Translations under genes and position numbers: made by a program | Shown here: piece after piece, positions 46,544-54,680 of the stretch | How the letters are laid out: the number at the start of each line of letters is the position of its first letter | Numbering within the stretch: position 1 is the first letter of the stretch | Notes under the pieces: generated by a model | The model's input: only the letters and a program-made list of their open reading frames with translations | Database searches by the model: none | What the model was told of the DNA's origin: nothing | Source of the DNA: Lachnospiraceae bacterium | GTDB lineage: Bacteria; Bacillota; Clostridia; Lachnospirales; Lachnospiraceae | Reading direction: 5' to 3' | Length of the DNA stretch: 64,000 bases | Assembly: GCA_910574805.1 (NCBI GenBank) | Contig: CAJTCV010000002.1 | Span: 62,001 to 126,000, forward strand

Positions 46544-46565
46544 TAAATAAGAGGAGGTCAGGACA

Positions 46566-48026
46566 ATGGCAAAAGAAAATCCCATGAAGCAGATGAAAAA
46601 GAAAATGTATATGGATAAATATATTTATTCCGGGAAGCACTGGTCAGAATTAAAGTTTTATGACCATATGATGACGGACGCTCTGATTAAGCACGTTCTT
46701 GGCATATCCAGATATGGCATGTCTGATGCCGGAGAGGTATTTGAGGTAATGGGGCAGATGAAGAGCGCGGATGAAAAGGACTGGGCGCTTGCATGGGGCG
46801 GCATGGCTGAAAGGCTTAAAAGGAACGCCGCTGCGTCAGAGAGCAATGGTAAGAATGTGTCGGCGTCAAGCGCATATCTGAGGGCGGCTTCTTATTACCG
46901 GTTTGCCCTTGCGTCATTTTCTGATGCAGACGATCCAATCATTGAAGAATATACAAGGGAGAGTATTTCCTGTTATCGGAAATACCTTGGATTGTCGGGG
47001 TATCCTGGAGAAGTGATCGAGATTCCCTACGAGAATACTGTTTTATCGGGATATTTTTACCGTTCGCCTGTGGCGGGGGAAAAAGCGCCCCTTATGATCC
47101 TTACCCCTGGCCGTGACACTCTTGGAGAGGATACAGTGTGGGTGTATGACGAAGCCCTTAAAAGAGGGATACACTGTATCGTGGTGGAAGGGCCCGGGCA
47201 GGGCGCGGTGCTGAGACTTAAAAAGATACCATTCAGAAAAGACTGGGAAAAAGTAGTGTCCCCGATTATAGATTATGCTGTGGGGATTTCCGGCATCGAT
47301 ATGGACAGGATCGCGCTTATGGGGATCAGCTTTGGGGGCTATCTTGTGCCCAGGGCGGCAGCTTTTGAAAAAAGGATCAAATTGTGCATCGCAAATCCCG
47401 GAAACATCAGTTGGGGGAAATCGATTGGCAGCGCGTTGGAAATGGCAAGGAAGATGCCCAAGGCTCTCCGTCCGGCCATGGTGGATGGGCTTGTCGGGGA
47501 TTATGCCTGGAAACATGGCGTCGAAAATAATATAGATGCTGTGATCGGGGAACTTGAAAGATATGATAACAGTGACAGGAGAGATATTATGTATTCGATC
47601 GGAAAGAACATAGGTATACTGAATCGGCAGTTTAATATTTTTTTAAACCGTGAGCTTGCCGGTACAGAACTCAATGCCACGGAATTTATGTATATTGGAT
47701 ATCTGTATCAAAATGACGGCATTATGCAGGATGAGCTTGCAAAAGAATTTCTTGTGGACAGGGCTGCAATAACCCGCACATTGAAAAATATGGAAGAGAA
47801 AGGATTTGTGGACAGGGTAAGATCCAGAGAGGACGGGCGGGAGCGCCGGATCTATCTTACGGAGAAAGCCCGCGGCTATGAAAAACTTGCCGAGTCTATC
47901 CAGAAGAAATACATCGAGGCTGCGGGGGATATGCTGGATGGGCAGAAACAGCAGGAGATCGAGGAGACGGTTTCATTTATGGTCGGCATGATCAAGAATA
48001 TCAATCAGAATCTGAAGGAGGGATAA
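46566..48026 (+). CDS. alpha/beta hydrolase (FrsA-like) fused to a MarR-family regulator
   Basis: 486 residues. Residues ~1-320 resemble FrsA/2,6-dihydroxypseudooxynicotine-hydrolase-type alpha/beta hydrolases: helical N-terminal part, oxyanion region 'PLMILTPGRDTLGEDTVW', nucleophile elbow 'GISFGGY' (Ser255). At about residues 320-340 the sequence passes straight into a MarR protein ('IMYSIGKNIGILNRQFNIFL', wing 'SREDGRERRIYLTEKARGYE'). The hydrolase C-terminus that should hold the catalytic Asp and His is absent, so it is probably inactive as an enzyme or is a sensor domain. Either a true fusion or an in-frame deletion between a hydrolase gene and a marR gene. AGGAGGTC precedes ATG 46566. 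Confidence 0.85.
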   Translation: MAKENPMKQMKKKMYMDKYIYSGKHWSELKFYDHMMTDALIKHVLGISRYGMSDAGEVFEVMGQMKSADEKDWALAWGGMAERLKRNAAASESNGKNVSASSAYLRAASYYRFALASFSDADDPIIEEYTRESISCYRKYLGLSGYPGEVIEIPYENTVLSGYFYRSPVAGEKAPLMILTPGRDTLGEDTVWVYDEALKRGIHCIVVEGPGQGAVLRLKKIPFRKDWEKVVSPIIDYAVGISGIDMDRIALMGISFGGYLVPRAAAFEKRIKLCIANPGNISWGKSIGSALEMARKMPKALRPAMVDGLVGDYAWKHGVENNIDAVIGELERYDNSDRRDIMYSIGKNIGILNRQFNIFLNRELAGTELNATEFMYIGYLYQNDGIMQDELAKEFLVDRAAITRTLKNMEEKGFVDRVRSREDGRERRIYLTEKARGYEKLAESIQKKYIEAAGDMLDGQKQQEIEETVSFMVGMIKNINQNLKEG

Positions 48027-48027
48027 C

Positions 48028-48687
48028 ATGGATTTCAAGGAGGCTATGCGCCAGAGGCATATGGTCCGCAGGTATATGGACCGGCCGCTGCCGGCAGAAA
48101 CCGTGAAGGAACTGGACAGATATGTTGACAAAATGAATCAGTCTTATGGCCTGGCTGTAGAACTTAAGACGGAAGACAGCAGCGCGTTCAACGCGGTCAT
48201 AAAACTGGTTCTGGCAAAGGGGGTCCGGAACTTTTTTGTCATGGCTGGAAAGGATGCACCAGATCTGGATGAGAGGCTTGGATACTGCGGGGCCGGCCTG
48301 ATGCTGTATGCGCAGACGCTGGGGCTGAATACATGGTGGGTAGGAGGTACATTTAACAGAAAGCGCATGACAGAAATATCTCATGGTAACCGGGTAGCGG
48401 GCGTGGTGACTGTGGGATATGGGCAGACACAGGGAGTCCCTCATAAGACCAGGAGACCAGAGCAGGTGGGCAGCTACAGCGGAGATGAGCCTGAATGGTT
48501 CAGGCGGGGGATCGAGGCTGCGCTTCTGGCACCGACAGCGCTGGCTAAACAGGCATTTATGATAACAGGTTCGGGGAATAAAGTGTCGATCAGATGTGAT
48601 AACGGCATTTTTTCCGGTGTTGATACCGGGCTGGTGAAGTACCACTTTGAGCTTGGCGCGGGAAAAGCGAATTTTGTATGGGTATAA
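48028..48687 (+). CDS. nitroreductase-family flavoprotein
   Basis: 219 residues: 'MRQRHMVRRYMDRPLPAETV' (FMN-binding R-x-S/V-x-R-x-[FY] start), 'GYCGAGLMLYAQTLGLNTWW' and a C-terminal 'PTALAKQAFMI' segment. The family reduces nitro groups, quinones or enones with NAD(P)H and FMN. The ATG lies two bases after the stop of the hydrolase-MarR gene, with GGAGGG before it, so the two are translated together. The MarR domain probably controls this enzyme in response to an electrophilic or aromatic compound. Confidence 0.88.
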   Translation: MDFKEAMRQRHMVRRYMDRPLPAETVKELDRYVDKMNQSYGLAVELKTEDSSAFNAVIKLVLAKGVRNFFVMAGKDAPDLDERLGYCGAGLMLYAQTLGLNTWWVGGTFNRKRMTEISHGNRVAGVVTVGYGQTQGVPHKTRRPEQVGSYSGDEPEWFRRGIEAALLAPTALAKQAFMITGSGNKVSIRCDNGIFSGVDTGLVKYHFELGAGKANFVWV

Positions 48688-48838
48688 CAGGGTTATAAAT
48701 TGATGGTCGTCCCTTTGCCCGCGTATCCTTTGCAGCCGGCGTTTCCGCATTTTAAGGAAAAGGGAGGGTGCTGAAAGAATTTTAAAGTGAAATAGCAGGT
48801 GCTTTTTGTCAGCATGTCCTGTATAATGAGATGTATAA

Positions 48839-48876
48839 ACCGAAATTGACCGAGCAAACCGAAATTGACCGAGCAA
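48839..48876 (+). repeat. two tandem 19-bp repeats plus hairpin
   Basis: ACCGAAATTGACCGAGCAA is repeated exactly, head to tail (48839-48857 and 48858-48876). Just after it is a perfect hairpin CTTCTTGAAC/GTTCAAGAAG (48888-48911). A TATAAT lies upstream at 48822-48827. It may be a regulator site or leader for the methyltransferase gene. Confidence 0.7.
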
Positions 48877-48956
48877 AGCGAGGGATACTTCTTGAACGTA
48901 AGTTCAAGAAGGTGGACTTTACAGCAAATCGAAATTGTAATTTGAGAGGCAAATGT

Positions 48957-49163
48957 ATGAACAGCAGTGATTATTCAATGTATTTTTCTGCAAAGACAAT
49001 GATGGGACCCAATAGTGCAAGGATTTTGGAAGAACTATTCACGAAGTACCCTTTACATCTTACCGAAAAAGATGAAGTTCTTGATTTGGGGTGTGGGACA
49101 GGTTTAACAAGCCTTATCATTGCAAAAGAAAGTTGTGCGCCCAGCAAAGGGCAATTAACCTAA
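48957..49163 (+). pseudogene. SAM-dependent methyltransferase, cut after motif I
   Basis: ATG 48957 follows GAGAGGC. The 68-codon remnant reads 'YSMYFSAKTMMGPNSARILE' and SAM-binding motif I 'EVLDLGCGTGLTSLIIAKE', then turns into unrelated residues and stops. A normal family member has ~250 residues. The break at about 49135 coincides with sequence that looks like the 5' end of a group II intron, so the gene was interrupted by insertion; the remaining part is not found downstream. Confidence 0.75.
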
Positions 49164-49308
49164 CAGGAGCGAATCCTGTCTGCGAAGGTCTGGCCAACCA
49201 GCAGTAGCGAGTCTTGTGTGGCAGTCAGTAATGGCTGGTGCGAAGCGCAGACAGCGGGCAAGCAAGAGCAGAGAACATATCGCTTTCATTAGTGGTCGGT
49301 TCTCTGCT
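49135..49308 (+). mobile_element. 5' fragment of a group II intron (probable)
   Basis: The sequence from 49135 starts GTGCGCCCAGCAAAGGGC, the conserved GUGYG 5' end of bacterial group II introns, followed by GC-rich, pairing-rich sequence resembling domain I. There is no intron-encoded reverse transcriptase and no domain V hairpin, so only ~170 bases remain. The last part forms a perfect 10-bp hairpin AGCAGAGAAC/GTTCTCTGCT (49267-49308) with a T-rich tail. Identification rests on the 5' motif and the position inside a broken gene. Confidence 0.5.
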
Positions 49309-49367
49309 TTTCTGTTACGCAATAGAACGCTGTTTTTGAGGACAGACATATAAAAACCCTTACCCCG

Positions 49368-49802
49368 TCATTTCAACGCCCGCAAAGTCGCATCAATCAA
49401 GGACAGAATGACCGTTACTGCGTAACAATCCCCATAATAAATTGCGAGTGAAAGCAGTCTGCTGATTGCTTCATCACGATAACCGATGAAGTAATAAAGC
49501 AACAAAACTTCCTGCCTTAACTCTGGCAATTTTGATAATGCCGCCGCTAACCGTCCATCATCAACGATAACTTCCTTTCCCAACACAAGAAATATGGTCG
49601 GCTTATCCTGCTTTTCAAAGTAGCTGTCCATAGCAGACGGTTCAAAATATTGTTCTGACATCAGATAGTCAAGGGATATTTCCCGTTCCATTTTCCGCTT
49701 CAAATCCCGCCATGCGTTTATGGCTTCATGGCGCAGAACAACCTCGCAGAACGCATGGAAAGCATATTCGATATGTTCCATGAATTGTTCAGAATATCTC
49801 AA
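49368..49802 (-). pseudogene. Tn916-type sigma-like factor, altered C-terminus
   Basis: 144 codons on the minus strand. 'AFHAFCEVVLRHEAINAWRD' and 'EVIVDDGRLAAALSKLPELR' with 'QEVLLLYYFIGYRDEAISRL' match the sigma-70-like protein (ORF7-like) of Tn916-family elements. After 'AISRLLSLAI' the expected HTH recognition part is replaced by unrelated hydrophobic residues ('YYGDCYAVTVILSL'), so it is frameshifted or deleted. A second copy of the middle and end of the same gene lies at 55862-56081 in the opposite direction. Confidence 0.7.
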
Positions 49803-49904
49803 TTTCTCTCACCCCCTTTCTTCCCAGTAGGGGGCTATTACAACAAAAACCCATGCAGAATATATCCGCATAGGTATTTGAGTAATATGAGTTATTAGAA
49901 CATA

Positions 49905-50018
49905 CTAAATGAGTAAATAGTTCATATTCATGGGCGGAATACTCCGCTGTATGAAGCAGGATTTTTTTAATAACTGTCTGTTAGCCGAAACATGGCGATA
50001 CCTCCTTGATACCGCCAT
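49905..50018 (-). CDS. possible small protein/leader of the sigma module
   Basis: A 37-codon frame, 'MAVSRRYRHVSANRQLL' to 'PMNMNYLLI'. The corresponding sequence in the other module (55648-55784, plus strand) is clearly homologous, reading 'LLKKFCLLKRDFLP' and 'MSMNTHII' in one frame, with a frame change between the two copies. It begins at a hairpin (ATGGCGGTATC...TATCGCCAT) whose loop contains the ribosome binding site AAGGAGG. Confidence 0.35.
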   Translation of the reverse strand: MAVSRRYRHVSANRQLLKKSCFIQRSIPPMNMNYLLI

Positions 50019-50106
50019 AAACATTTTTATCCACATAATAAAATAGGCGGCTCTGAATTTCAAAGCCGTCCATAAAATACTTTTATGCATGAGTAATGAT
50101 TGCTGT

Positions 50107-50133
50107 ACGACGGCTTTTTTCTTTTTCCGTCGT
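50107..50133. terminator. hairpin downstream of the acetyltransferase gene
   Basis: ACGACGG (50107-50113) pairs with CCGTCGT (50127-50133); the loop is T-rich read on the plus strand. A homologous hairpin lies at 55582-55609 in the inverted module. Confidence 0.55.
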
Positions 50134-50141
50134 GCGGCAAT

Positions 50142-50762
50142 TTAACGCAAATATTCGATATTTCCTAACTGTATCTCGGTTATATGCTGTCGGATATGTT
50201 CTTCAGACCAATTCCACCATTTTATTTTAAGCAGAAAATCTATCGTTTCTTGGGTAAAACGCTTTCTTATAGGCTTTGCCGGAACACCGCCAACGATTGT
50301 ATATGGAGGAATGTCTTTGGTAACGACAGCTCGTGCTCCGATAACAGCACCATCTCCAATCGTAACACCTGCTAAAATGACTGCTTCATAACCAATCCAA
50401 ACATCATTTCCGATTACTATATCACCTTTATTATCCCACGCATTTTTAATATCTTTTACATCTAAATTCCATTCCTCAAAAAATATGGGAAATGGATAGG
50501 TGGATAGAGAAGATAACCTGTGATTTGCACTGTTAAATATAAACTTTGCCCCGCAGGCAATCGAACAAAACTTACCAATTATCAGCTTATCCTGATTGAT
50601 TGGGTATTGATACAAAACATTATTCTTTTCAAATTCTCTTGGCTCTCTGACAAAATCATTATATATTGTATAATCGCCAACTATAATATTGGGGTTGCTG
50701 ATAACGCTTTTTAAATAAATTGTTTCCCTGTCTTTTGAACGGGGATAAATCTTCTGTGGCAT
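50142..50762 (-). CDS. CatB/Vat-type hexapeptide O-acetyltransferase
   Basis: 206 residues from ATG 50762 (after AAAGGAA). Left-handed beta-helix hexapeptide repeats ('[12 protein letters not shown]', '[20 protein letters not shown]', '[20 protein letters not shown]') and the loop with the catalytic His81 ('[15 protein letters not shown]'). This is the xenobiotic acetyltransferase family, which uses acetyl-CoA to modify hydroxyl groups of streptogramin A or chloramphenicol. Whether this one acts on an antibiotic cannot be told. It is cargo inside a Tn916-like remnant, AT-rich relative to the chromosome. Confidence 0.85.
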   Translation of the reverse strand: MPQKIYPRSKDRETIYLKSVISNPNIIVGDYTIYNDFVREPREFEKNNVLYQYPINQDKLIIGKFCSIACGAKFIFNSANHRLSSLSTYPFPIFFEEWNLDVKDIKNAWDNKGDIVIGNDVWIGYEAVILAGVTIGDGAVIGARAVVTKDIPPYTIVGGVPAKPIRKRFTQETIDFLLKIKWWNWSEEHIRQHITEIQLGNIEYLR

Positions 50763-50778
50763 GACGATTCCTTTCTTG

Positions 50779-51483
50779 TTATACCGGCAAAAATTTGAAT
50801 TTTCTGATATGTTCAAAGTTGTTATTTTCTACATAATATACTGTCTGGTCATTTGCTGAATACACAAAAGAAACTCTGGTCGCCCATTCGCCTTCTTGAC
50901 GGACAGTATAAAGCAATTCAAAAGCCTTGGAAAGCGAAAACTTGTTTTTGTAATTATCCAATAATGGCAATGCCCGTTCATATCTGTCGTCGCCAGACAC
51001 AATAAAATCTTTTGTGCTTTCTGGTTTCATCAAGGAATAGTTTGTTATCAATGAATACTTACTTTGTTCTTCCCGATACCCAATTCCCGGTTCAATTACT
51101 AATGTACGCCCTTGAACATCGGACAGCATTGTCTGCATAGTCGCATCTGGCGCATAAACAATTTTCTTTGACTTGGCAATTTGAAGAACATCATCAAAGG
51201 AAATTTGCGCTTTAATAAACTGTTCTGTTAAATCTGCAATCGTCATAAATTCTCTGCCTTTTTGATATGCTCCGGCAGGATTGCCATGCACATATAACAG
51301 TGTTCCGACATTCCCATTTTGATTCACTCCATGATAAGAATGATATACCCCGTCTGGTCGTAAAATCCCGATATAGAAGCGTTCTCGTTCTTCAATCACT
51401 TTATGCTTCCATACAGAAAGGTCAATGTCAAAATTAAAGCCTGTTATCATGTCATTTCCACGATAAACAAATCTGGTACACAT
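50779..51483 (-). CDS. linear amide C-N hydrolase (choloylglycine-hydrolase-like, Ntn)
   Basis: ATG 51483 gives '[20 protein letters not shown]': Cys2 becomes the N-terminal nucleophile after Met removal, as in choloylglycine hydrolases, penicillin V acylases and related Ntn amidases. Further on '[20 protein letters not shown]' and '[20 protein letters not shown]' match the family (the Asn-Tyr pair and the late Asp/Arg). 234 residues is shorter than bile salt hydrolases (~320), close to the small carcinine/acyl-amide branch. The frame open to 51540 begins without a start that fits. 16 bases before the acetyltransferase gene, so the two form one cargo operon. Confidence 0.75.
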   Translation of the reverse strand: MCTRFVYRGNDMITGFNFDIDLSVWKHKVIEERERFYIGILRPDGVYHSYHGVNQNGNVGTLLYVHGNPAGAYQKGREFMTIADLTEQFIKAQISFDDVLQIAKSKKIVYAPDATMQTMLSDVQGRTLVIEPGIGYREEQSKYSLITNYSLMKPESTKDFIVSGDDRYERALPLLDNYKNKFSLSKAFELLYTVRQEGEWATRVSFVYSANDQTVYYVENNNFEHIRKFKFLPV

Positions 51484-51617
51484 AATAGCCGCCTTTCGCA
51501 AAATATTTATATACTTCGCTCTTATCTTACCGCCATTCATAGAAATATTCTATACACCGTACAATACCGAAACAATTTGTATAAAATAAGAGGCTGCAAC
51601 TTGGCAGCCCCTTACGG

Positions 51618-51881
51618 TTACTTTTGATATATGATTTTCCGGACAGCATATACAGATAAGCAATATTTTTCAGATAGGCACTCCAAAGAAATACCGTTTT
51701 GATACTCCTCTTTTATCTGCTGATTGCGTTGCTTTAGTTCTTGCCGATAACCTGAAACTTCTCCCCAACGCTTTTGTTGCTTCTGTTCGACAGGGACATA
51801 GATATATTCTCCTTGAACATAGGTTTGCAGTTCCTTTACCAATGCGTCTGGAAGAATAACTTGTGCATTAAGATATTTCAT
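51618..51881 (-). CDS. CD3324-family HTH protein
   Basis: 87 residues from ATG 51881, which follows CAAGGAGGAAG. 'MKYLNAQVILPDALVKELQT' then 'YVQGEYIYVP' is the typical start of CD3324/Mor-like proteins; the C-terminal half ('NQQIKEEYQNGISLECLSEK', 'YCLSVYAVRKIIYQK') is an HTH. A probable DNA-binding regulator carried with the element. It is transcribed in the same direction as the amidase and acetyltransferase genes, 134 bases before them. Confidence 0.75.
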   Translation of the reverse strand: MKYLNAQVILPDALVKELQTYVQGEYIYVPVEQKQQKRWGEVSGYRQELKQRNQQIKEEYQNGISLECLSEKYCLSVYAVRKIIYQK

Positions 51882-52142
51882 GTGGGCTTCCTCCTTGATA
51901 TGATAGTCAAGTTGCAAAGCCAGCATTTTTATTTTGCGACTCTCTTTTACTCCATGCAACTGTCGCAATTTACTGGCTTTGCATGGAGAAATGCTTTGTT
52001 TCTTTTATTGGTGTTGATACACATACAAATCACTTCTTTCTCTATGTCTGACACATTGATTTGAAACGAATACAGTCTAACATATTCTCAAGCCTATATC
52101 AATCTTGATTTTTAAAATTTATGGCATTTCCAACTTATTTTC

Positions 52143-52227
52143 TGTAGTAGGAAGTAAGAAAAACTTTTTAAGAAATTTATAAAAAACTTTGGCAAAATCG
52201 CATAGTGCGGTGTAGTAGGTAGTGAGA
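52143..52227 (+). repeat. pair of 17-bp direct repeats
   Basis: TGTAGTAGGAAGTAAGA (52143-52159) and TGTAGTAGGTAGTGAGA (52211-52227), differing at two positions and 68 bases apart, in the divergent AT-rich region between the CD3324-type gene and the small HTH gene. The rest of 51882-52310 holds no gene. Confidence 0.6.
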
Positions 52228-52252
52228 GAAATATCATGTACTATTTAATTTC

Positions 52253-52281
52253 TTGAATTTGTTCGGATAACCGTATATAAT
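52253..52281 (+). promoter_or_regulatory. promoter of the small HTH gene
   Basis: TTGAAT (52253-52258), 17-base spacer, TATAAT (52276-52281), 29 bases before the start codon at 52311. Confidence 0.7.
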
Positions 52282-52310
52282 TATGGCGATAGAACTTATA
52301 GAAAGGGTGA

Positions 52311-52502
52311 ATGAAAATGTTAGAGTATATTTCTGCCCCGGAAGCGGCGAAGAAATGGGGCATTTCAGAAAGACGGGTACAAAAGCTATGCGAGGAAAAC
52401 CGCATACCCGGCGTGGCAAAATTCAGCCGTATGTGGCTGATACCAAAGGACGCGGAGAAACCGACAGATAAAAGACGAAAAAAATTCAAATCTACACAAT
52501 AG
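52311..52502 (+). CDS. small MerR/excisionase-type HTH protein
   Basis: 63 residues; GAAAGGGTGA precedes ATG 52311. 'ISAPEAAKKWGISERRVQKL' and 'CEENRIPGVAKFSRMWLIPK' is the compact winged-helix of excisionase-like DNA-binding domains, where the 'W.I' strand forms the wing. It could be an Xis-like factor or a regulator of the two-component genes that follow. Confidence 0.75.
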   Translation: MKMLEYISAPEAAKKWGISERRVQKLCEENRIPGVAKFSRMWLIPKDAEKPTDKRRKKFKSTQ

Positions 52503-52524
52503 ATTCAAATTACCCTGTTACAAT
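52500..52524 (+). promoter_or_regulatory. promoter with shared regulator box (copy 1)
   Basis: TAGATTCAAATTA (52500-52512) lies six bases before TACAAT (-10, 52519-52524). The same box, at the same distance from a -10, precedes the lipoprotein gene (54681-54705). The overlap with the -35 region fits a site for the response regulator encoded at 52544. Confidence 0.6.
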
Positions 52525-52543
52525 TATGGTTAGGAGGTGCGCT

Positions 52544-53215
52544 ATGAGTAAAATCTTAATTGTTGAGGACGATTTATCTATACAGGCTTTGCTGCATGAT
52601 TTTATACAGGAAGCCGGGTATAGTGTTGTACTGGCGGCTGACGGTGTGGAAGCCCTTGCGAAGTATTCCGAGCAGAGCTTTGATTTAATACTACTTGATA
52701 TTATGCTTCCCAAAATTGACGGGTTTGGGGTTTGCGAAGTTATCCGGCAAAAATCAGATGTGCCTATTATCATGCTTACGGCATTAGACGACGAGGGAAA
52801 CCAGCTTAAAGGCTTGGATTTGCAAGCTGACGATTATATCACGAAGCCGTTTTCTATGCCTGTACTATTGCGGAAAATTGCCGCTGTCCTACGCCGATCA
52901 TCAAAGCAGAATGATATTCCGCAGACTATGAGCTATAAGGATTTAACACTGGATTTAGAGGGGTACAAGGTTTATACAAAGGAAGAAAGCATTGATTTAA
53001 CGCCCCGCGAGTTTGAAATACTGCGGGAACTGCTGATACACAAGGGTAGAATTTTAACGCGGCAAAACCTGTTACAAACACTTTGGAAATATGAGTTTTT
53101 CGGAGAAGAACGAATTGTTGATACCCATATAAAAAACTTGCGGAAAAAACTTGGTGCTGCTGACTACATAGAAACGATTAGAGGGGTGGGATATAGAATT
53201 GATAAAGAAGATTAA
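52544..53215 (+). CDS. OmpR-family response regulator
   Basis: 223 residues from ATG 52544 (after TTAGGAGGTG). Receiver with 'ILIVEDDLSIQALLHDFI', phospho-Asp in 'LILLDIMLPKIDGFGV', 'IIMLTALDDE', Lys in 'YITKPFS'; winged-helix output ('LTPREFEILRELLIHKGRIL', 'IVDTHIKNLRKKLG'). Its stop lies 16 bases inside the kinase gene. Part of the element's cargo. Confidence 0.93.
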   Translation: MSKILIVEDDLSIQALLHDFIQEAGYSVVLAADGVEALAKYSEQSFDLILLDIMLPKIDGFGVCEVIRQKSDVPIIMLTALDDEGNQLKGLDLQADDYITKPFSMPVLLRKIAAVLRRSSKQNDIPQTMSYKDLTLDLEGYKVYTKEESIDLTPREFEILRELLIHKGRILTRQNLLQTLWKYEFFGEERIVDTHIKNLRKKLGAADYIETIRGVGYRIDKED

Positions 53216-54602
53216 AAGTCGATTATCTGTTAAAGTTTTTTTGCTGACATTGTTGTTGATTGCGATGTGTTGTTTTACAACATATAGTTTCATTTTACAG
53301 GCAGCCCCAAAAAATTATCAACATGACATAGAAGATGTCGATTTGGAGCTTAGCTTTTTGCCCAATGAATTATCGAGAACCGAAAAAGAATACGTTTATA
53401 TGTTTCTTGAAGCTGAGTCTGAACGGATAGGGAAACAATACGAAAATGAATTTGAACTGCATTTCTTTCAGTCTGACGGACAAGAAGTGAGTTTACATGA
53501 TATTAACCAACTTGTCGGTGGGCAGATTACGGATTTTGATAAAGTTGAAAAAACAAAAACCTACACCGCTTCATTTGCTGACAGTGATTCGATTTATACG
53601 TTATTGGTGACAAGGAATACTGCAAAACATACCCAGACAGAAGAAGCTATACAAGGAACGCTTCCGGTGCTTTGTACTGTCGTATTATTTGGCTCAATCA
53701 TTTCCGCTTTCTTTTATTCATGGTACATAACTGCCCCCATCAAGAAAGTGAGTAAACTTTCAAAGCAAATGGCAGATATGGATTTTAGCGGATTTTGTTC
53801 TGCCGGGCGCACTGATGAAATAGGCGTGTTATCTGACAGCCTAAATACACTCTCCCGGAAATTGGAGGTGGCTCTTTCAGAATTGCAGGAAGCCAACCAA
53901 AAGCTGCAAGCTGATATTGACATGGAAAGGCGGCTTGAAAAACAGCGGGTAGAATTTTTTGCAGCAGCTTCCCATGAATTAAAAACACCTATTACCATTA
54001 TCAAAGGACAGCTTCAAGGTATGCTCTATCAAGTGGGACGCTATAAAGACCGGGAAACATATCTTGCACAGTCTTTGGAAATTACGGACACTTTAGGAAA
54101 AATGGTACAGGAGCTTTTAACAATATCCCGATTAGATACTCTGGGTTATACTTGCAAAAAAAGTAATCTTAATCTTAGCAATTTCATAATTGACCGCGTT
54201 ACAGCGTTTGAAGATTTATTCATGCAAAAGGATTTGACGGTTGAACAATCCATATCCCCAGAGATTTATATTTTAGGCGATATGCAGCTACTTCAAAAAG
54301 CATTGGATAATCTTTTAGGAAATGCGGCGGCGTATTCGGGAGCCGGAAATCAAGTATTGATAAAGTTATGGAAAGATACTGAAACAACCACCCTTACGAT
54401 TGAGAATACAGGCGCACATATCCCCGACGAAGCTATTTCCAAACTGTTTGAACCATTTTACAGGGTAGACCAGTCAAGAAACAGGCAAACAGGCGGCACA
54501 GGTTTAGGATTGTATATTGTAAAAACAATTTTTGATTTGCATGGTGCGAAAATTGAAATTACTAATACTATTCAAGGCGTTATCGTTTCCGTACAGTTTT
54601 AG
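53199..54602 (+). CDS. sensor histidine kinase
   Basis: Starts at TTG 53199, nine bases after GAGGGGTGGG. Two membrane helices (about residues 10-30 and 150-172) enclose an extracellular sensor of ~120 residues; HAMP ('PIKKVSKLSKQMADMDFSGF'), HisKA ('FFAAASHELKTPITIIKGQL') and HATPase ('LDNLLGNAAAYSGAGNQ', 'TGGTGLGLYIVKTIFDLHGA'). 467 residues. Cognate of the preceding regulator; the likely target is the lipoprotein gene behind it. Confidence 0.93.
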   Translation: MIKKIKSRLSVKVFLLTLLLIAMCCFTTYSFILQAAPKNYQHDIEDVDLELSFLPNELSRTEKEYVYMFLEAESERIGKQYENEFELHFFQSDGQEVSLHDINQLVGGQITDFDKVEKTKTYTASFADSDSIYTLLVTRNTAKHTQTEEAIQGTLPVLCTVVLFGSIISAFFYSWYITAPIKKVSKLSKQMADMDFSGFCSAGRTDEIGVLSDSLNTLSRKLEVALSELQEANQKLQADIDMERRLEKQRVEFFAAASHELKTPITIIKGQLQGMLYQVGRYKDRETYLAQSLEITDTLGKMVQELLTISRLDTLGYTCKKSNLNLSNFIIDRVTAFEDLFMQKDLTVEQSISPEIYILGDMQLLQKALDNLLGNAAAYSGAGNQVLIKLWKDTETTTLTIENTGAHIPDEAISKLFEPFYRVDQSRNRQTGGTGLGLYIVKTIFDLHGAKIEITNTIQGVIVSVQF

Positions 54603-54618
54603 CACTTATATTTCAAAG

Positions 54619-54646
54619 GCGGCGAGCAGTTAGCTTGCCGCTTTTT
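54619..54646 (+). terminator. intrinsic terminator after the kinase gene
   Basis: 9-bp stem GCGGCGAGC/GCTTGCCGC (one G-T pair), 5-base loop, five T. Confidence 0.85.
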
Positions 54647-54680
54647 CTATCTCCACATAAAAAACATACTCAATTCAAAG

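Noticed and set aside
48839-48876. CRISPR array
   Set aside because: Only two adjacent repeats without spacers and no cas genes.
48831-48956. N-terminal extension of the methyltransferase remnant
   Set aside because: It translates the tandem repeat and hairpin; ATG 48957 has GAGAGGC and starts family-like sequence.
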